In this document: positions 46,075-57,524 of the stretch, one piece after another
How positions within the stretch are numbered: position 1 is the first letter of the stretch
Layout of the letters: each line of letters begins with the position of its first letter
Assembly: GCF_005239225.2 (NCBI RefSeq)
Contig: NC_133299.1
Span: forward strand, 9,986,967-10,050,966
Source: Populus alba
Lineage: Eukaryota; Streptophyta; Magnoliopsida; Malpighiales; Salicaceae
Direction of reading: 5' to 3'
Length of the DNA stretch: 64,000 bases
Notes under the pieces: generated by a model
Told to the model about the DNA's origin: nothing
Seen by the model: the letters and a program-made list of their open reading frames with translations, nothing else
Database searches by the model: none
Made by a program: the position numbers and the translations under genes

Positions 46075-46533
46075 TTAAAAATTATAAATAACAACAACAA
46101 TAATAATAGTAATAGTAATAGTAGTAGTAGTAGTAGTAGTAATGATATTAATAATAGTAATAGTAATAATAAAGAGAGCTTTGAGATGTAAGATTGATGT
46201 AAGGATTAAATAATAATAAAAACAAATGTCAAGGTTCAAGGATCCACTAATGGTACTTCAAACAAGTATAGTATAAACTCTTATTACTCAACTGAAAACC
46301 ACACACAAAGAAGGTTTCAATCAGATTATAATTGTTAACATCATTACATTAATTATCTTATTCGAGTAATGTCAATACTTGTAAATATTATCAGGTATTC
46401 ATGGTGATAACTTATGTTAACAACAAATCAAGTTCCTTTCATAGCACAGGTGTAAGTTATACCATATGGTTGGGCTATGAAAGTGCCAAGCATTTGTTGT
46501 ACCAAGGGTTGTTCGACACAAATCTAGATTAAC
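46075..46533 (-). mobile_element. Athila-like LTR fragment of element D
   Basis: Its reverse complement matches the 33600-34060 part of the LTR at 32572, including the GTACCATTAGTGGATCC segment and a microsatellite. It is joined directly to gag, so the rest of the LTR, the primer site and gag N-terminus are deleted. It is cut at 46533 by the family-1 LTR. Confidence 0.75.
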
Positions 46534-47423
46534 TGATGCGGACCAGCCTAGAAACACCACCAAGGACCCATTACATGTTCCAACTGGACCAATGACTCGG
46601 TCCAAGACAAAGACATAGAAAGACGTATTGAATGCATTGGTTTTGAAGGTTTCCACCAAGTCAGAATTGGAAGGTCCATTGGAGTATCAAGAGGAGATCC
46701 TAGTACATCTTATCCATGTGCAAGAGGGGTCAAATACAACCTTATTTGGGCCATGAGATGAGGACATCAAAGGAAACAAAAGAATCCTACTACAACTTGG
46801 AAACAACATGGTGGCTACCTTTTCCTTTTGTTTCTAGGATTAAGGGGCTACATGGAAGGCTATAAATAAGCCTTCAATCAGTTTTGTATTATTTTAGTTC
46901 ATTCTCTTCTTCTCATGGCAGCACATGGATTTAATATTGGGGCTTTATTTTATTTTGTTAACTACAACCCAAGGCTTGTTTGGGCTTAATTAATACTTTG
47001 TTTTAAGCTAGGATCCAAGGCTTGTTTGCATTAAGTTATGGGCTTTTCAATTTAGGGTTTTGGGCCAGTTTTGAGTGGACCTCATATAAGTCCACATAAG
47101 GGGTCCATTAGGGTTAACTTTTCAAGAACTATTTAAACTCATGTAGGCCAAAATTTCGGCAGCTTTGATGAATATTATTCTGAATTTTTTAGTTTTAACG
47201 TGTGAGAGTGATTCTTGCATTCTTCAGTTCTTGAACGAACTGAATCTGACTTATCAAAGATTAACTGGTTTCGTCGCATCATTCTACTCATTCCAATAGT
47301 GTTGGTGCCTTGGGGCAGGTTTCCATTGTGTCGCACTCCTATCACATCTATTTCGGCTTTCCGGGATCAGATCTCAATCTTGATTGTGGGTTGCGTGACC
47401 ACGTGATCACAAGGTTCGCATCA
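46534..47423 (+). mobile_element. Family-1 5' LTR (890 bp) of element A
   Basis: It starts TGATGCGGACC and ends GGTTCGCATCA, so the outer 7 bp are perfect inverted repeats (TGATGCG/CGCATCA). The pol C-terminal coding stretch lies at its start (about 46534-46757). Compared with the LTR at 41896 it has about 180 extra bases after the pol stop. Confidence 0.85.
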
Positions 47424-47425
47424 GT

Positions 47426-47437
47426 TGGTATCAGAGC
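47426..47437 (+). other. Primer-binding site, tRNA-iMet type
   Basis: TGGTATCAGAGC lies two bases after the LTR end, as at 491-502. Confidence 0.9.
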
Positions 47438-47670
47438 TAGGCTCCGAAACAGGGTCATATCATTCTGTTATTTTCTTTTTTTTTTCTTTAGTGTTCCCTT
47501 AAGTTTTTCAGTGTTTGCATCCATCTTCTTGTTCTTCGAGTCTGCGTCATCTAAGCAAAAAAAAAAAAATTTATATTTCATTTGGTTATTGTCTCTAATC
47601 ATATCAGTTTATTAAAAAAAAACTGAAAGAAATAGAGAAAAGAGTGATTAGTTGAAATTTGAAGGATCAT

Positions 47671-48430
47671 TCAATTTTTGCCGCAGAAACACAAATCTTG
47701 GTGAACCATAAGCAAACCACCTCGGAATCAATTTAAACTTCATATTCAGCCTATTGGGCGTGGGATCGCATCATATATCAAAGTTGGGCTTATTCTGATA
47801 TTATTTGCTTGAGGTTTTCATTCGAGTTTCAATTCTGCCGCAGAAATACTACTCTTAGTGAACCCTAGGTAAAACACCTTGGAATCAATTTAAACTTCAT
47901 ATTCAGTCTATTTGGGGTGAGATCGCATCATATATCAAAGTTGGGTTTATTCTCATATTATTTGCTTGAGGTTTGAATTTGAGTTTCAATTCTGTCGTAG
48001 AAACACTACTCTTAGTGAACCCTAGGTAAAACACCTTGGAATCTATTGAAACTTCATATTACGAGTACTGGGTATGCGATCGCACCACATATTAAATTTG
48101 GGATTATTTTGATATCCGTTTCTGGAGGTTTTAATTGGAGGTTCAATTCTGCCGCAAACTGATCATACAAGGGGTTTGGGTACCTAGACATAGGAGAACG
48201 ACATATAAATTGATTTTTGGTGTTTGCATAGTATTCTATTACTAAATATTGAATTTGAGGTCATTTGGAGATCGTTTGGTCTGGGTTTCAATTCTGTTAC
48301 GTAAAAATTGCGTAATAGGATAGATTTGCGTCAAGTTTGAGAACATGATCTATACTATTTAGATTCGTCTGAATCTTTTAATTTCTCTTATATTTGAGTT
48401 ATCTAGGAGTCAAGTAATTGTTTTCGCTAA
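47671..48430 (+). repeat. Leader tandem repeats of element A (five units)
   Basis: Unit starts (TCAATTYTGYCGYAG or a variant) are at 47671, 47829, 47986, 48143 and 48288, spaced 158, 157, 157 and 145 bp. The related leader at 731-1330 has four units. Confidence 0.8.
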
Positions 48431-48755
48431 TATTCACTTTTGTTTTATTTCGTGTCTTCTTTCGTCCACAATTCGCACGAATTTGCATTGCTACTCGCAA
48501 AATCATAATCGTAGTTTCGTTTTGCTTTGTTTTCAGTATATTTTTTTGATTCTTGAGTCTGAAAATTATAATTAGAGTGTGCCGCGAAAGCTACTGACTT
48601 TGATTTGTTGATTTCAGTTCCTAAAGAAAGCAAGTTGTGAGGTAAAAGGCGTAGAGAGCTTAATAGAGTGAAAAGCCTTGATTTTTGTTTTGTGTGATAC
48701 ACGAGAGGAGTGAGGATATATTTGTGCTACTGACCAAATTTTGCAGATTCAAAGA

Positions 48756-50299
48756 ATGTCTGAAAACAACGAATCAACGACACAAAACGTTGACATAGCT
48801 TTCCAATTGCGATCCATAGGCCAGGAACTTGAGCTGTTGTCTAGGACGTACAAGGATCTGAAAGATGAGGTGAATTTGATAAAGCAACAGAATAGTGGGG
48901 CTGATCGCTGGGGAAATATGGTCCGTATGGCAGCACGGAATGTCAAATCTGATTTTGAAGAGTTTGTTGATGAAAACGCAGATGGGGGTGAAGATGACTA
49001 TGATTTTGCATCAGCTGGCTAAGGAATCAGGTCTGGACCGAACAGGGCTAGGAGGAATGTGAATTTCCGTGGCATGAGCACTTATGAAGATATGGATGGG
49101 GACTCGGACACCATTAAATTGAAAATTGCTACCTTTCAAGGTAAAAACGATCCCGAGGCTTATTTGGAGTGGGAGAAAAAGGTAGATTGGATTTTTGATT
49201 GCCATAGCTATTCTGAACAGAAAAAGGTTAAATTGGTGATAATTGAGTTTACGGAGTATGCGTTGATTTGGTGGGATCAGATTGTGATCAGTAGGAGGAG
49301 GAATGGGGAGCGACCCGTTCAGACTTGGGGGGAGATGAAAGTCTTAATGAGGAGACGATTTGTGCCAAACCACTATTACAGAAACTTATATTTGAAGCTC
49401 CAAGGTCTGAATCAAGGTTATAAGACAGTAGATGAATATCAGAAAGAGATGGAGATAGCAATGATTCGGGCTAATGTTGTTGAGGATAGAGAAGCCACCA
49501 TGACTAGATTTCTTAATGGGTTGAATCGGGACATTGCTAATGTGGTTGAGCTACAGCACTATGTGGAGCTAGAGGACATGGTTCACATGGCGATGAAGGT
49601 GAAGAGACAACTTAGGAAGGGGCATGCTCGGCCAGCGTTTAATTCGGGTTCATCATCATCTTGGAAGCCGAATCTAAAGAGAGAGGGTACTGTCCGGCCA
49701 AGATCCTTTGGTCCTTATAGATTTGAACCACCAAAGGCTAAAGTTGATGTCCCTACTGATGCCAAAGGTAAATCTGAAACTCAACCTAAACGTACTCATG
49801 ATGTTAAATGTTTCAGGTGTCAGAGACATGGACATTATGCTTCAAAGTGTCCAAACAAGAGAATCATGATGATTAGAGATAATGGCGATGTGGAATCTGA
49901 AAGTGACAGTTTTGATTGTGAAGGCATGCCACCATTGCAGGATAGTGATGGGGATGAGTTAGCGTTACCGGTTGAGGAGTCCTTGGTTATAAGGTGAACA
50001 CTTCAGGTTCAGGTCAAGGAAGATGATACTAATGAACAAAGGGAGAACATCTTCCATACGCGTTGTTATGTACAAAGCAAGGTGTGTGGTTTAATTATAG
50101 ATAGTGGAAGTTGTGTTAATGTTTGTAGTGTCACCCTTGTTAGTAAACTAAATTTGTGTACTGCTAAGCATGCTAAACCATATAGATTGCAATGGCTGAA
50201 TGATAGTGGTGAAGTGAAAGTGACTAAACAGGTTGTGGTTCCATTTTCGATTGGGAAATATGTTGATGAAGTTCTGTGCGACGTGGTACCAATGCAAGT
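48756..50299 (+). pseudogene. Family-1 gag-protease of element A
   Basis: The frame starts at ATG 48756 (MSENNES) and has two stops, TAA 49020-49022 and TGA 49995-49997, before the LINE insertion. Domains: acidic N-terminal leader (DFEEFVDENADGG), capsid-like Retrotrans_gag region (ALIWWDQIVISRRRNGERP to MTRFLNGLNRDIANVVEL, about 49250-49560), CCHC knuckle CFRCQRHGHYASKC (about 49810), and aspartic protease with active site IIDSGSCVNV (about 50095). The frame runs to PMQVSHI at the LINE target site. Confidence 0.86.
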
Positions 50300-50311
50300 A
50301 AGTCACATCTT

Positions 50312-50975
50312 CTTTGGGTGGCTATCCAACGGAAACTCTCAACGCAGGATAGACTTCATCGGTTTGGTATTCATGGTCCCAATAGGTGCTCACTCTGTCT
50401 CCGCAATAATGAAGATCACAACCACTTGTTCTTTGAATGCTCCTTTACGAAAGCATTATGGTGGAATGTTTGTGACAGATGCAACATTCCAAGAATGACA
50501 AAAAGCTTGGATGAATGGATTCGATTGGCCACTGTCTCTTGGCATGGCAAAAGTTTTGTCAACTTTTCTCGTAAACTGGGTTTCGCAGCTACAGTGTATT
50601 GTATCTAGCAAGAACGGAACGCAAGGATCTTTGCAGATGTGTCTAAAGCTTCGAATTTGGTTTTTGATCAAATCGAATGTATCATTCGCGATAAGCTTGT
50701 TTTGATGAGGAATGTTCAACAAACAGATGAAAACATAAGGATCCAAAGACTTTGGAGGGTCAATAACATGGACTCTTAATTTGATGTTTAGCTGGTTGTT
50801 TTTGTACCCCTAGCATATCTAGTTGGTCTAAGTTTTTGTTTTGTTATGTGGCTAGCCTGTAGCCATTTGTTGGTTTTCGTTTCTGTTCACATTGTAAATC
50901 TTGGGTATGCCCATTATATTCTTTGTATCATTTTCTTTTAATACATAAGTCAGCTTACCAAAAAAAAAAGAAAAA
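50312..50975 (+). mobile_element. 5'-truncated LINE (664 bp) with 12-bp target duplication
   Basis: It matches LINE A from about 10006 to its tail. AAGTCACATCTT lies at 50300-50311 and 50976-50987. Removing the insert and one duplicate (676 bp) joins PMQVSHI to LLGRPWQYD in one frame, restoring the element A pol frame. Confidence 0.94.
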
Positions 50976-50987
50976 AAGTCACATCTT

Positions 50988-52064
50988 GTTGGGGAGACCA
51001 TGGCAATATGATAGGAAGGCAATTCATGATGGGGTTAAAAATAGGTATACCATTGTAAAAGATGGTAAAACCATCACTCTTGTACCTTTTACACCCAAAC
51101 AGGTGTATGATGATCAAATAAAGCTAAAAAGTGAGCATGAGGCGATGGGGAGAGAAAATCAAGGTGAGGAACAAGGGGAGAGAAGAACATCAGATTCGGC
51201 TAGAACCCAAACCACCACAACCCATTCAGCCACCCATCCAAACACAAGCAAATATTCGGCCAACACTCCAAACAAATCAAACCATTCGACCACAACTCAA
51301 AAACACCCAAATCTGCCCGAGAGTGGAGGTAAGACAAGAGGAGTGAAGAAAGCTAGTAAGTGTGATGAGGATTGTGTGGAAAAACTAAAGAAACAACCCA
51401 ATTGTTATGCTAGAGAGGGTGAGGTCAGATCTGCATTTTTCACAAACAAGCCAATGATTTTACTTGTGTACAAAGAGGCTTACTTTAATACTAATGATCT
51501 TGATCATATTGTGCCTAGTGTTGCTATTTCTTTGTTGCAGGAGTTTGATGAGGTGTTCCCCGACGATACTCCTAGCGGATTACCACCATTGAGGGGGATA
51601 GAGCATCAGATTGATTTCATACCCGGAGCTTCAATTCCTAACCGACCAGCTTATAGAAGCAATCCCGAGGAGACGAAGGAGCTTGAAAGGCAAGTTAATG
51701 AGCTGATGGAAAAGGGCTACATTCGTGAGAGTATGAGCCCGTGTGCTGTACCCGTGCTACTTGTGCCAAAGAAGGATGGAACATGGAGGATGTGTGTTGA
51801 TTGCCGCGCCATCAACAACATAACAGTAAAGTATAGACATCCCATTCCTAGGCTTGATGACATGTTAGATGAGTTACATAGATCTTGTATTTTCTCTAAA
51901 ATTGACTTGAAAAGCGGGTACCATCAAATTAGGATGAAAGAAGGTGATGAGTGGAAAACAACATTTAAGACTAAGCATGGTTTGTATGAATGGTTAGTAA
52001 TGTCGTTTGGACTTACAAAGGCACCTAGTATGTTTATGTGTTTAATGAATCATGTGTTGCGTTT
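50988..52064 (+). pseudogene. Family-1 pol of element A: protease end, linker and RT N-terminal half
   Basis: After the [20 protein letters not shown] closes the protease region. A Thr/His/Ser-rich linker follows, then reverse transcriptase ([43 protein letters not shown]). It ends at MNHVLR (52064), before the YFDD catalytic motif, where sequence switches to an LTR. The cut removed RT end, RNase H and the integrase zinc region start. Confidence 0.86.
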
Positions 52065-52762
52065 AATGAACTTTAATGGGCTGCAACATAGTTTCCAAGT
52101 GTGACAAGGATTCATAAATGTTTCAGAATCCTTTTCTTACAAGGATTCCTTATTCATCCTAGCTACAAAAAGGAAAGAAGATTTCAGAATTAATTCCACC
52201 TTCAGATTTGATTCTCCTAGCTTATATGGGACTTCTAAAAAGCAACAAATCTGATACTATCATATTTAGGATATTAAATTCGGATTTATTTAATTTATTG
52301 TTATTTTCTTCCTAGTTTAGGGTTTATTTATGTTATTTGGGTTTAATTGTAAGTGGGCATCATATAAGTCCACATAAGGGGTCCATTAGGGTTTATTTAA
52401 GTCTAGAGTCAGTATAAATAAAGGCATAACCAGACATGTAAGTTAGACAATTCAGATTAATAAAACTTCTTTTTTGCCGCACTTTGTGTGTGTGTGTTGG
52501 TGAGATAATCTCCCTTCCATGGTTCTCTAAAGAACTCAAAAACGACTTATCGAAGAACAACTGTCTTTGTGGCGTCATCCTTATACTTCTCGTTCGCGAA
52601 TCAATATTCGTTGGGTGGGGGTTTCCGTTTCCAATAGTGCTGGTGCCTAGGTATAAGTTATCTTTGTGTAACACTCCTATCAAACCTAATTTACTTGGCT
52701 TTCCGGGAATTTGTGTCTTTGCGTGTGGGTTGCGTGACCACGTGATCATGAGGTTCGCATCA
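52065..52762 (+). mobile_element. Type II LTR fragment inside element A
   Basis: It begins within the LTR (CTTTAATGGGCTGCAACATAG) and ends at the canonical CGCATCA at 52762. It matches 18955-19662. Integrase resumes immediately after it, so an LTR element inserted into integrase and a later deletion removed everything from RT to the inside of the LTR. Confidence 0.8.
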
Positions 52763-53249
52763 TTGGATGTATTGCATGAGCATTTCTATTGGCCAAAGAT
52801 GAAAAGAGATGTGCAACGAATTTGTGAACAGTGCATTGCTTGTAGAAAGGCAAAATCTAGAGTACAACTGCATGGACTATATACACCATTACCTGTGCCT
52901 ACTGAACCTTGGGTAGATATCTCTATGGACTTTGTTTTAGGTTTACCCAGGTCAAAGAAAGGTAGAGACTCTATTTTTGTTGTGGTTGATAGGTTTTCTA
53001 AAATGGCGCATTTCATTGCATGCCATAAAATAGATGATGCATCTCATATCACAGACTTGTTTTTTAGGGAGATTGTACGTTTGTATGGCATTCCTAAGAG
53101 TATAGTGTCAGATCGTGATGTTAAGTTCCTTAGTTACTTTTGGAAGACCTTATGGGGAAAGTTGGGAACTAAACTCTTATTTTCGACAACATGCCATCCT
53201 CAAACAGATGGACAAACTGAGGTAGTGAATAGAACATTATCCCAACTTA
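52763..53249 (+). pseudogene. Family-1 integrase fragment of element A
   Basis: It encodes [18 protein letters not shown] with the [12 protein letters not shown] part of the HHCC zinc region, then the catalytic core ([57 protein letters not shown]). It stops at 53249, where an Athila LTR fragment begins. No integrase C-terminal domain remains. Confidence 0.86.
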
Positions 53250-54158
53250 GTTATGCTTTTCATTAATATCTTGTTTATGCTTTCATTTCCTTTCATTTCC
53301 TTAGTTAACTTGTATCTTATTTATATTCTTGTTTTGTTTGTTTATGTTTATCTTCTTCATTATGTTTAGCTAAGTTTATTATGTCAAGGTGAAAATGTTA
53401 CACTAATGGTGTAAGAATAAGTATAGTGTAAACTCAACATGGACCTTAATGTTTAATATTAACATGTCTTATCTTTTTATCTTACTAATTCTTAATACCT
53501 TGCTTGTTAAATGGTTAATCTAGATTTGTGTTGTATAACACTTGGTACAACAAATGCTTGACACTCTCATAGCCCAATCGTATGGTATTACCTACACCTG
53601 TGCTATGAAAGGAACTTGATTTGTTGTTAACATAAGTAAGCATCATGAATTCCTGAAAATATTTAAAAGTTTGGTGTTACATAAATAAGATAATTAATAT
53701 GATCATGTTAATAATTTATAATGAGCTATTAATGACAAATCATCCGCTTGGAACCTCCTTCGTGTGTGGTTTTCAAATTGAGTAATAAGAGTTTATACTG
53801 TACTTGTTTGAAGTACCATTAGTGGATCCTCTAACCTTGACATTTGTTTTTATCATTGTTTAATCCTTACAGTAATCTTCCATCTCAAGGTTCTCATTAA
53901 TTTCTTCCTCTTTTATTACTACTACTACTACTACTACTACTACTATTTAAATTCTTGTTATATTTTATGTACGTTAAGTATGCTCTGTGTTTGATCAAGG
54001 ATCCTGACATTGGTGGTCCTGCCTTGTTCATTCGCATCAGAAATCTGTTTATATTATATAATATATCTTTTTGATCTTTTCATAAACTCAGTATATAGGC
54101 TGGAAACCTGTGACCCGATCTTTTAGATCATTCTCAGGTATAACAACGCCACGTACTG

Positions 54159-54199
<41 letters not shown>

Positions 54200-54214
54200 T
54201 ATTATTACTATTAC

Positions 54215-54254
<40 letters not shown>

Positions 54255-54420
54255 GTTATTGTTATTGTTATTGTTATTATTGCTGTTATTGTTGTTGTTG
54301 TATTGTTATTTATAATTTATACAATTAACCTCTCTATGGTTCGACCCCGGTCTTGCCAGGTTATTTATTACTTCAACACTCCTGCACTTGGGAGAAGACA
54401 TCAATCTTTTGGTCGTGTCA
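53250..54420 (+). mobile_element. Athila-like LTR fragment with expanded ATT repeats
   Basis: It matches the 33340-34357 part of the LTR at 32572 and ends GGTCGTGTCA. The first ~770 bp are missing. It contains an (ACT)n run at about 53917-53946, an inserted-looking segment at about 53955-54045, and a long ATT/GTT array at 54161-54300 whose frame would read as poly-tyrosine. Confidence 0.82.
54161..54300. repeat. Long (ATT/GTT)n microsatellite
   Basis: A run of about 45 trinucleotide units, mostly ATT with ACT and GTT variants. It is much longer than the matching site in the LTRs at about 34190 and 63865. Confidence 0.92.
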
Positions 54421-54571
54421 GTAGACTTATATGAAGCCCACTTACAATTAACCCAAATAAGTAATAATAACCCAAAGACTAATAACAAAGTAATAAAAAT
54501 TAATAAAAATCTGAAAATTACCATCCTAAATATGCTAGCATCAAATTTTTCACCCTTAAGAAGTCCCAAAT
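54421..54571 (-). mobile_element. Type II LTR fragment, minus strand
   Basis: Its reverse complement resembles 19115-19270 (GGGACTTCT, CATATTTAGGAT, GTAAGTGGGC). Both ends are cut, by an Athila LTR and a type-H LTR. Confidence 0.6.
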
Positions 54572-55395
54572 TGATACGATTCAACCATGTGATACGACCC
54601 AAGTAAGGTCAGATTCTGATTTTGGCATAAAATGCACAATAGTCCAAGTTTACAGTAACAATCATAAATCTCAATCCGATCGTTGGATTGGGCTAAAAGT
54701 TTACGTGGAGTCTCCAGACATGTTTTCCTACCTTGAGTTAAAATTTCAAGTCAATCAGAGATCAGAAAGGCATTGCAATACTAGTCAACAGAGGCTGTAT
54801 GAATTTTGTTATTTACTTCCATTTGACTTGTGGACTTCCTGGACTTTCTATTTGCTTAGGATTCTTTTCCTATAAGGATGTGGCAACTGGTTTTGGGAAT
54901 TTCCTATTTCCACAAGGATCTTTAATGAGCTGCAATATAATCTCCAAGTGTGGCAAGGATTCATTAATGTTTCAGAATTTTTTTTCTTATAAGGATTCCT
55001 TATTCATCCTAGCTACACATGGAAAGAAGGGTTGGTGGTGTTTAATGACAAGTTAGTTATTTTTATTATTTTCTTTCATGTTTAGGTTTAATTAAGACTT
55101 TGTTTTCAGCTAGGATCCAAGGCTTGTTTGGATTAAGTTATGGGCTTTTAAGTTTAGGGTTTTGCGTCAGTTTTGAGTGTATAAGTCCACAGAAGGGGTC
55201 CATTAGGGTTAATTTTTCAAGAACTATTTAAACTCATGTAAACCAAAATTTCAGCAGCTTTGATGATGATTACTTCTGAATTTTTCAGTTTTAACGTGTG
55301 AGAGTGATTCTTGCATTCTTCAGTTCTTGAACGAACTGAATCTGAATTATCGAAGATTAACTGGCTTCGTGGCGACATTCTACTCATTCCAATAG
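54572..55395 (+). mobile_element. Type-H LTR, 3' end missing
   Basis: It begins TGATACGATTCAACCATGTG and follows the LTR at 21651 to CATTCCAATAGT near 55395. The last ~130 bp are replaced by unrelated sequence. Confidence 0.78.
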
Positions 55396-55749
55396 TTTTG
55401 AATGCTCTTTTTTATATAAAAAATATTGGAAGATTCGAAAATATATTTTCGCATGAATTTCTTAAACACAAGAAAAATTATTTTCTTGCATTTATGGATT
55501 GTACAACATGTTCGAAAGGGTATTGGCCAATTTTCCAAAATAATAAAAATTCTTATTTTAGGGGGAATTCATCTATTATTCACCGTTAATCTTTGGATAA
55601 AGAAATCCCAAAGGGATGGATATCCAAAATATTATTGGGAATAACTTGTTATTATTCATTGTTAATATTTGGATAAAGAAATTCCAAAGGGATGGATATC
55701 CAAATAAGCATCATTCGATCCCACTCGGCCCATCCAAATCCCTATTGCA
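55396..55749. other. Unassigned spacer with a 76-bp tandem duplication
   Basis: No gene was recognised. GGATAAAGAAATYCCAAAGG and GGATGGATATCCAAA occur twice at a 76-bp offset (about 55581 and 55657). It precedes gag of element G and might be part of that element's leader or a separate insertion. Confidence 0.45.
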
Positions 55750-56469
55750 ATGGATTTAACAAACGAGGATCCATAGGACGTCAGATTCTCTGATCATGTA
55801 GGGTATGATAAGTGGATTGTGCTAGAAGAGAGGCTAAGGGCAGTTGAAGGAAATGATTTATTTGACCTAGTTAGGGCCGTTGAAGTATGTTTGGTGCCTA
55901 ACATCGTAATTCCAAAGAAGTTCAGAGTGCGGGAGTTTGTGAAGTATACCGGACTGGAATGCCCAAAGACCCATCTTTGTTTCTACTATAACAAGATGGC
56001 AGAAGTTATCCACGATGAAAAATTGTTAATTTACTTCTAGGATAGCCTGACAGGATCGACCTTCAGCTGGTATATGAGGCTGGACAATGCTAGGATCAAG
56101 AAATGGATGGACATGGTAGATGCTTTCTTAAAGCAATACAAGTTCAATCTTCAGATTGCTCCTGATAGTACCAGTCTGATTACCATGGAGAAAGGAATTC
56201 AAGAGTTCGTGAGGGCTTATGCCCAAAGGTGGCGAGACCAAGCTATCAATGTAAAACCTCCACTAATAGAAACAGAGATGGTGACACTGTTTGCCAATAC
56301 TTTTAGGGCCCCATACTATGAATATCTTATGGGTAGCTCAACCCAGCATTTCTATGATGCTGTGCGAATTGCTGAAAGGATTAAGCAAGGAATCCGATGT
56401 GGGAGAAGTGTGGAACCTATAGAGAAGAAGGCTTTTCGTTTGGAAGAAAAAGGAAATCGAGGTGAATAA
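55750..56469 (+). pseudogene. Element G gag (capsid region)
   Basis: One frame from ATG 55750 to 56469 with stops at 55774-55776 and 56038-56040. The second stop falls where the family usually has Gln (F-Q-DSLTG). Motifs include KFRVREFVKYTGLECPKTHL, DSLTGSTFSWYM and FVRAYAQRWRDQAINV, which are typical of the Retrotrans_gag domain of Tat/Ogre elements. The zinc-binding C-terminal part follows in another frame. Confidence 0.82.
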
Positions 56470-57279
56470 CTTAGAGGACAAGTACCAATGGAAAGGCAAA
56501 AACTACCAAACACCTACCTCCCAAATCACTAGCATTAACTTTTCCAAACCCTCCATCTCAAACCAACCCCATCAAATAAAATTCCCAACCAATAACCAAA
56601 GCAGTTACCAAGGAGAGACAACCAACAACTAGAAGAATAATTACCACATTTGCCATTGACCCTAAAGGAGTTATATGCCAAATTGCCAAGTATTGGGCAA
56701 ATAGCTCCCCTACTACTACCACCTATGCAGCTGCCTTTCCCTACTTGGTACAACTGATCAAAATTGGATGGGTCACTTTCGAAGATGCCAAGCTATTTGT
56801 GAATACCATGCTGGTAATACCAGCATCCCTTAGTTGTGATGCCAAGCTGCCTTGCTGAGTTGACTTGTGAATACCATGCTGGTAATACGAGTCACAGCAT
56901 CGAAAACTGCGTAGCTTTTAAGAAGAGGGTATCACAACTGATCAAAATTGGATGGGTCACTTTCAAAGATTCGCCTAATGTGAATTTGAACCCTATACCC
57001 AAACATGTTGTAGGTGGTAATGGAGTGAATACTATAGAGGTCGGTAGCAAAGAGAAGGTGCTAAGAGTGACCATGGCGAGGTTGTATGAGATATTAGTAC
57101 AATCTGGACATTTGGAGAAACCATCTAAACATTGCATAAGGGAAGATGATTTTTACCCATTCTATAAAAAGAAAGGGCATCACATTGATGAATGCATTGA
57201 GTTTCATCAAAAGGTTGTGAGAATGCTGACATTAGGAGAGCTAAGGATTGAGGTTATAAGAGATAATGAAGAGATATAG
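56470..57279 (+). pseudogene. Element G gag C-terminal region
   Basis: The recognisable part is 56836-57279, with CEYHAGNTSHSIENCVAF, a Cys/His motif found after the capsid in Tat/Ogre elements, then IKIGWVTFKDSPNVNLNP. The segment CAACTGATCAAAATTGGATG occurs twice (56751 and 56935), a partial duplication of about 185 bp. It ends in a frame break before protease. Confidence 0.68.
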
Positions 57280-57524
57280 ATGATAAAGATTAGGAGAAAT
57301 GTAGAGTCCAATCAATAGCTAATGGGCTCTCGAAATTGGTATTAACTAAGCCCTCATATGCAAACAAAGTAGACTATAGAGTGATGCCTGGAGATTATGG
57401 TTATACCTCGAATATCAAAACTCCCTTACCATTGTTCCGAACTGAGATAAGTGGGCTAACTCGAAGTGGTTGTTGTTTCACACCTTAAGAACTAGAGAAG
57501 CAACGAAAGGCTAAGGGCAAGGAG

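Larger units (their letters stand above)
46534..53249 (+). mobile_element. Family-1 Ty3/gypsy element A (most complete copy)
   Basis: It has a 5' LTR (46534-47423), iMet primer site, repeat-bearing leader, gag-protease (48756-50299), a LINE insertion (50312-50975), reverse transcriptase to 52064, an LTR fragment of another subfamily (52065-52762) and integrase (52763-53249). RNase H and the 3' end are lost. An Athila LTR fragment follows at 53250. Confidence 0.87.

Noticed and set aside
46534..47437. Possible tandem elements sharing one LTR, because a pol 3' end lies left of an LTR followed by a primer site and gag
   Set aside because: The LTR start TGATGCGG, paired with end CGCATCA, lies before the pol-like stretch. 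The pol end is therefore part of the 5' LTR itself and no second element is needed.
54110..54328. ORF with a long poly-tyrosine run
   Set aside because: It is the translation of an (ATT/ACT)n microsatellite in an LTR; the equivalent site in other LTRs gives different frames and lengths.
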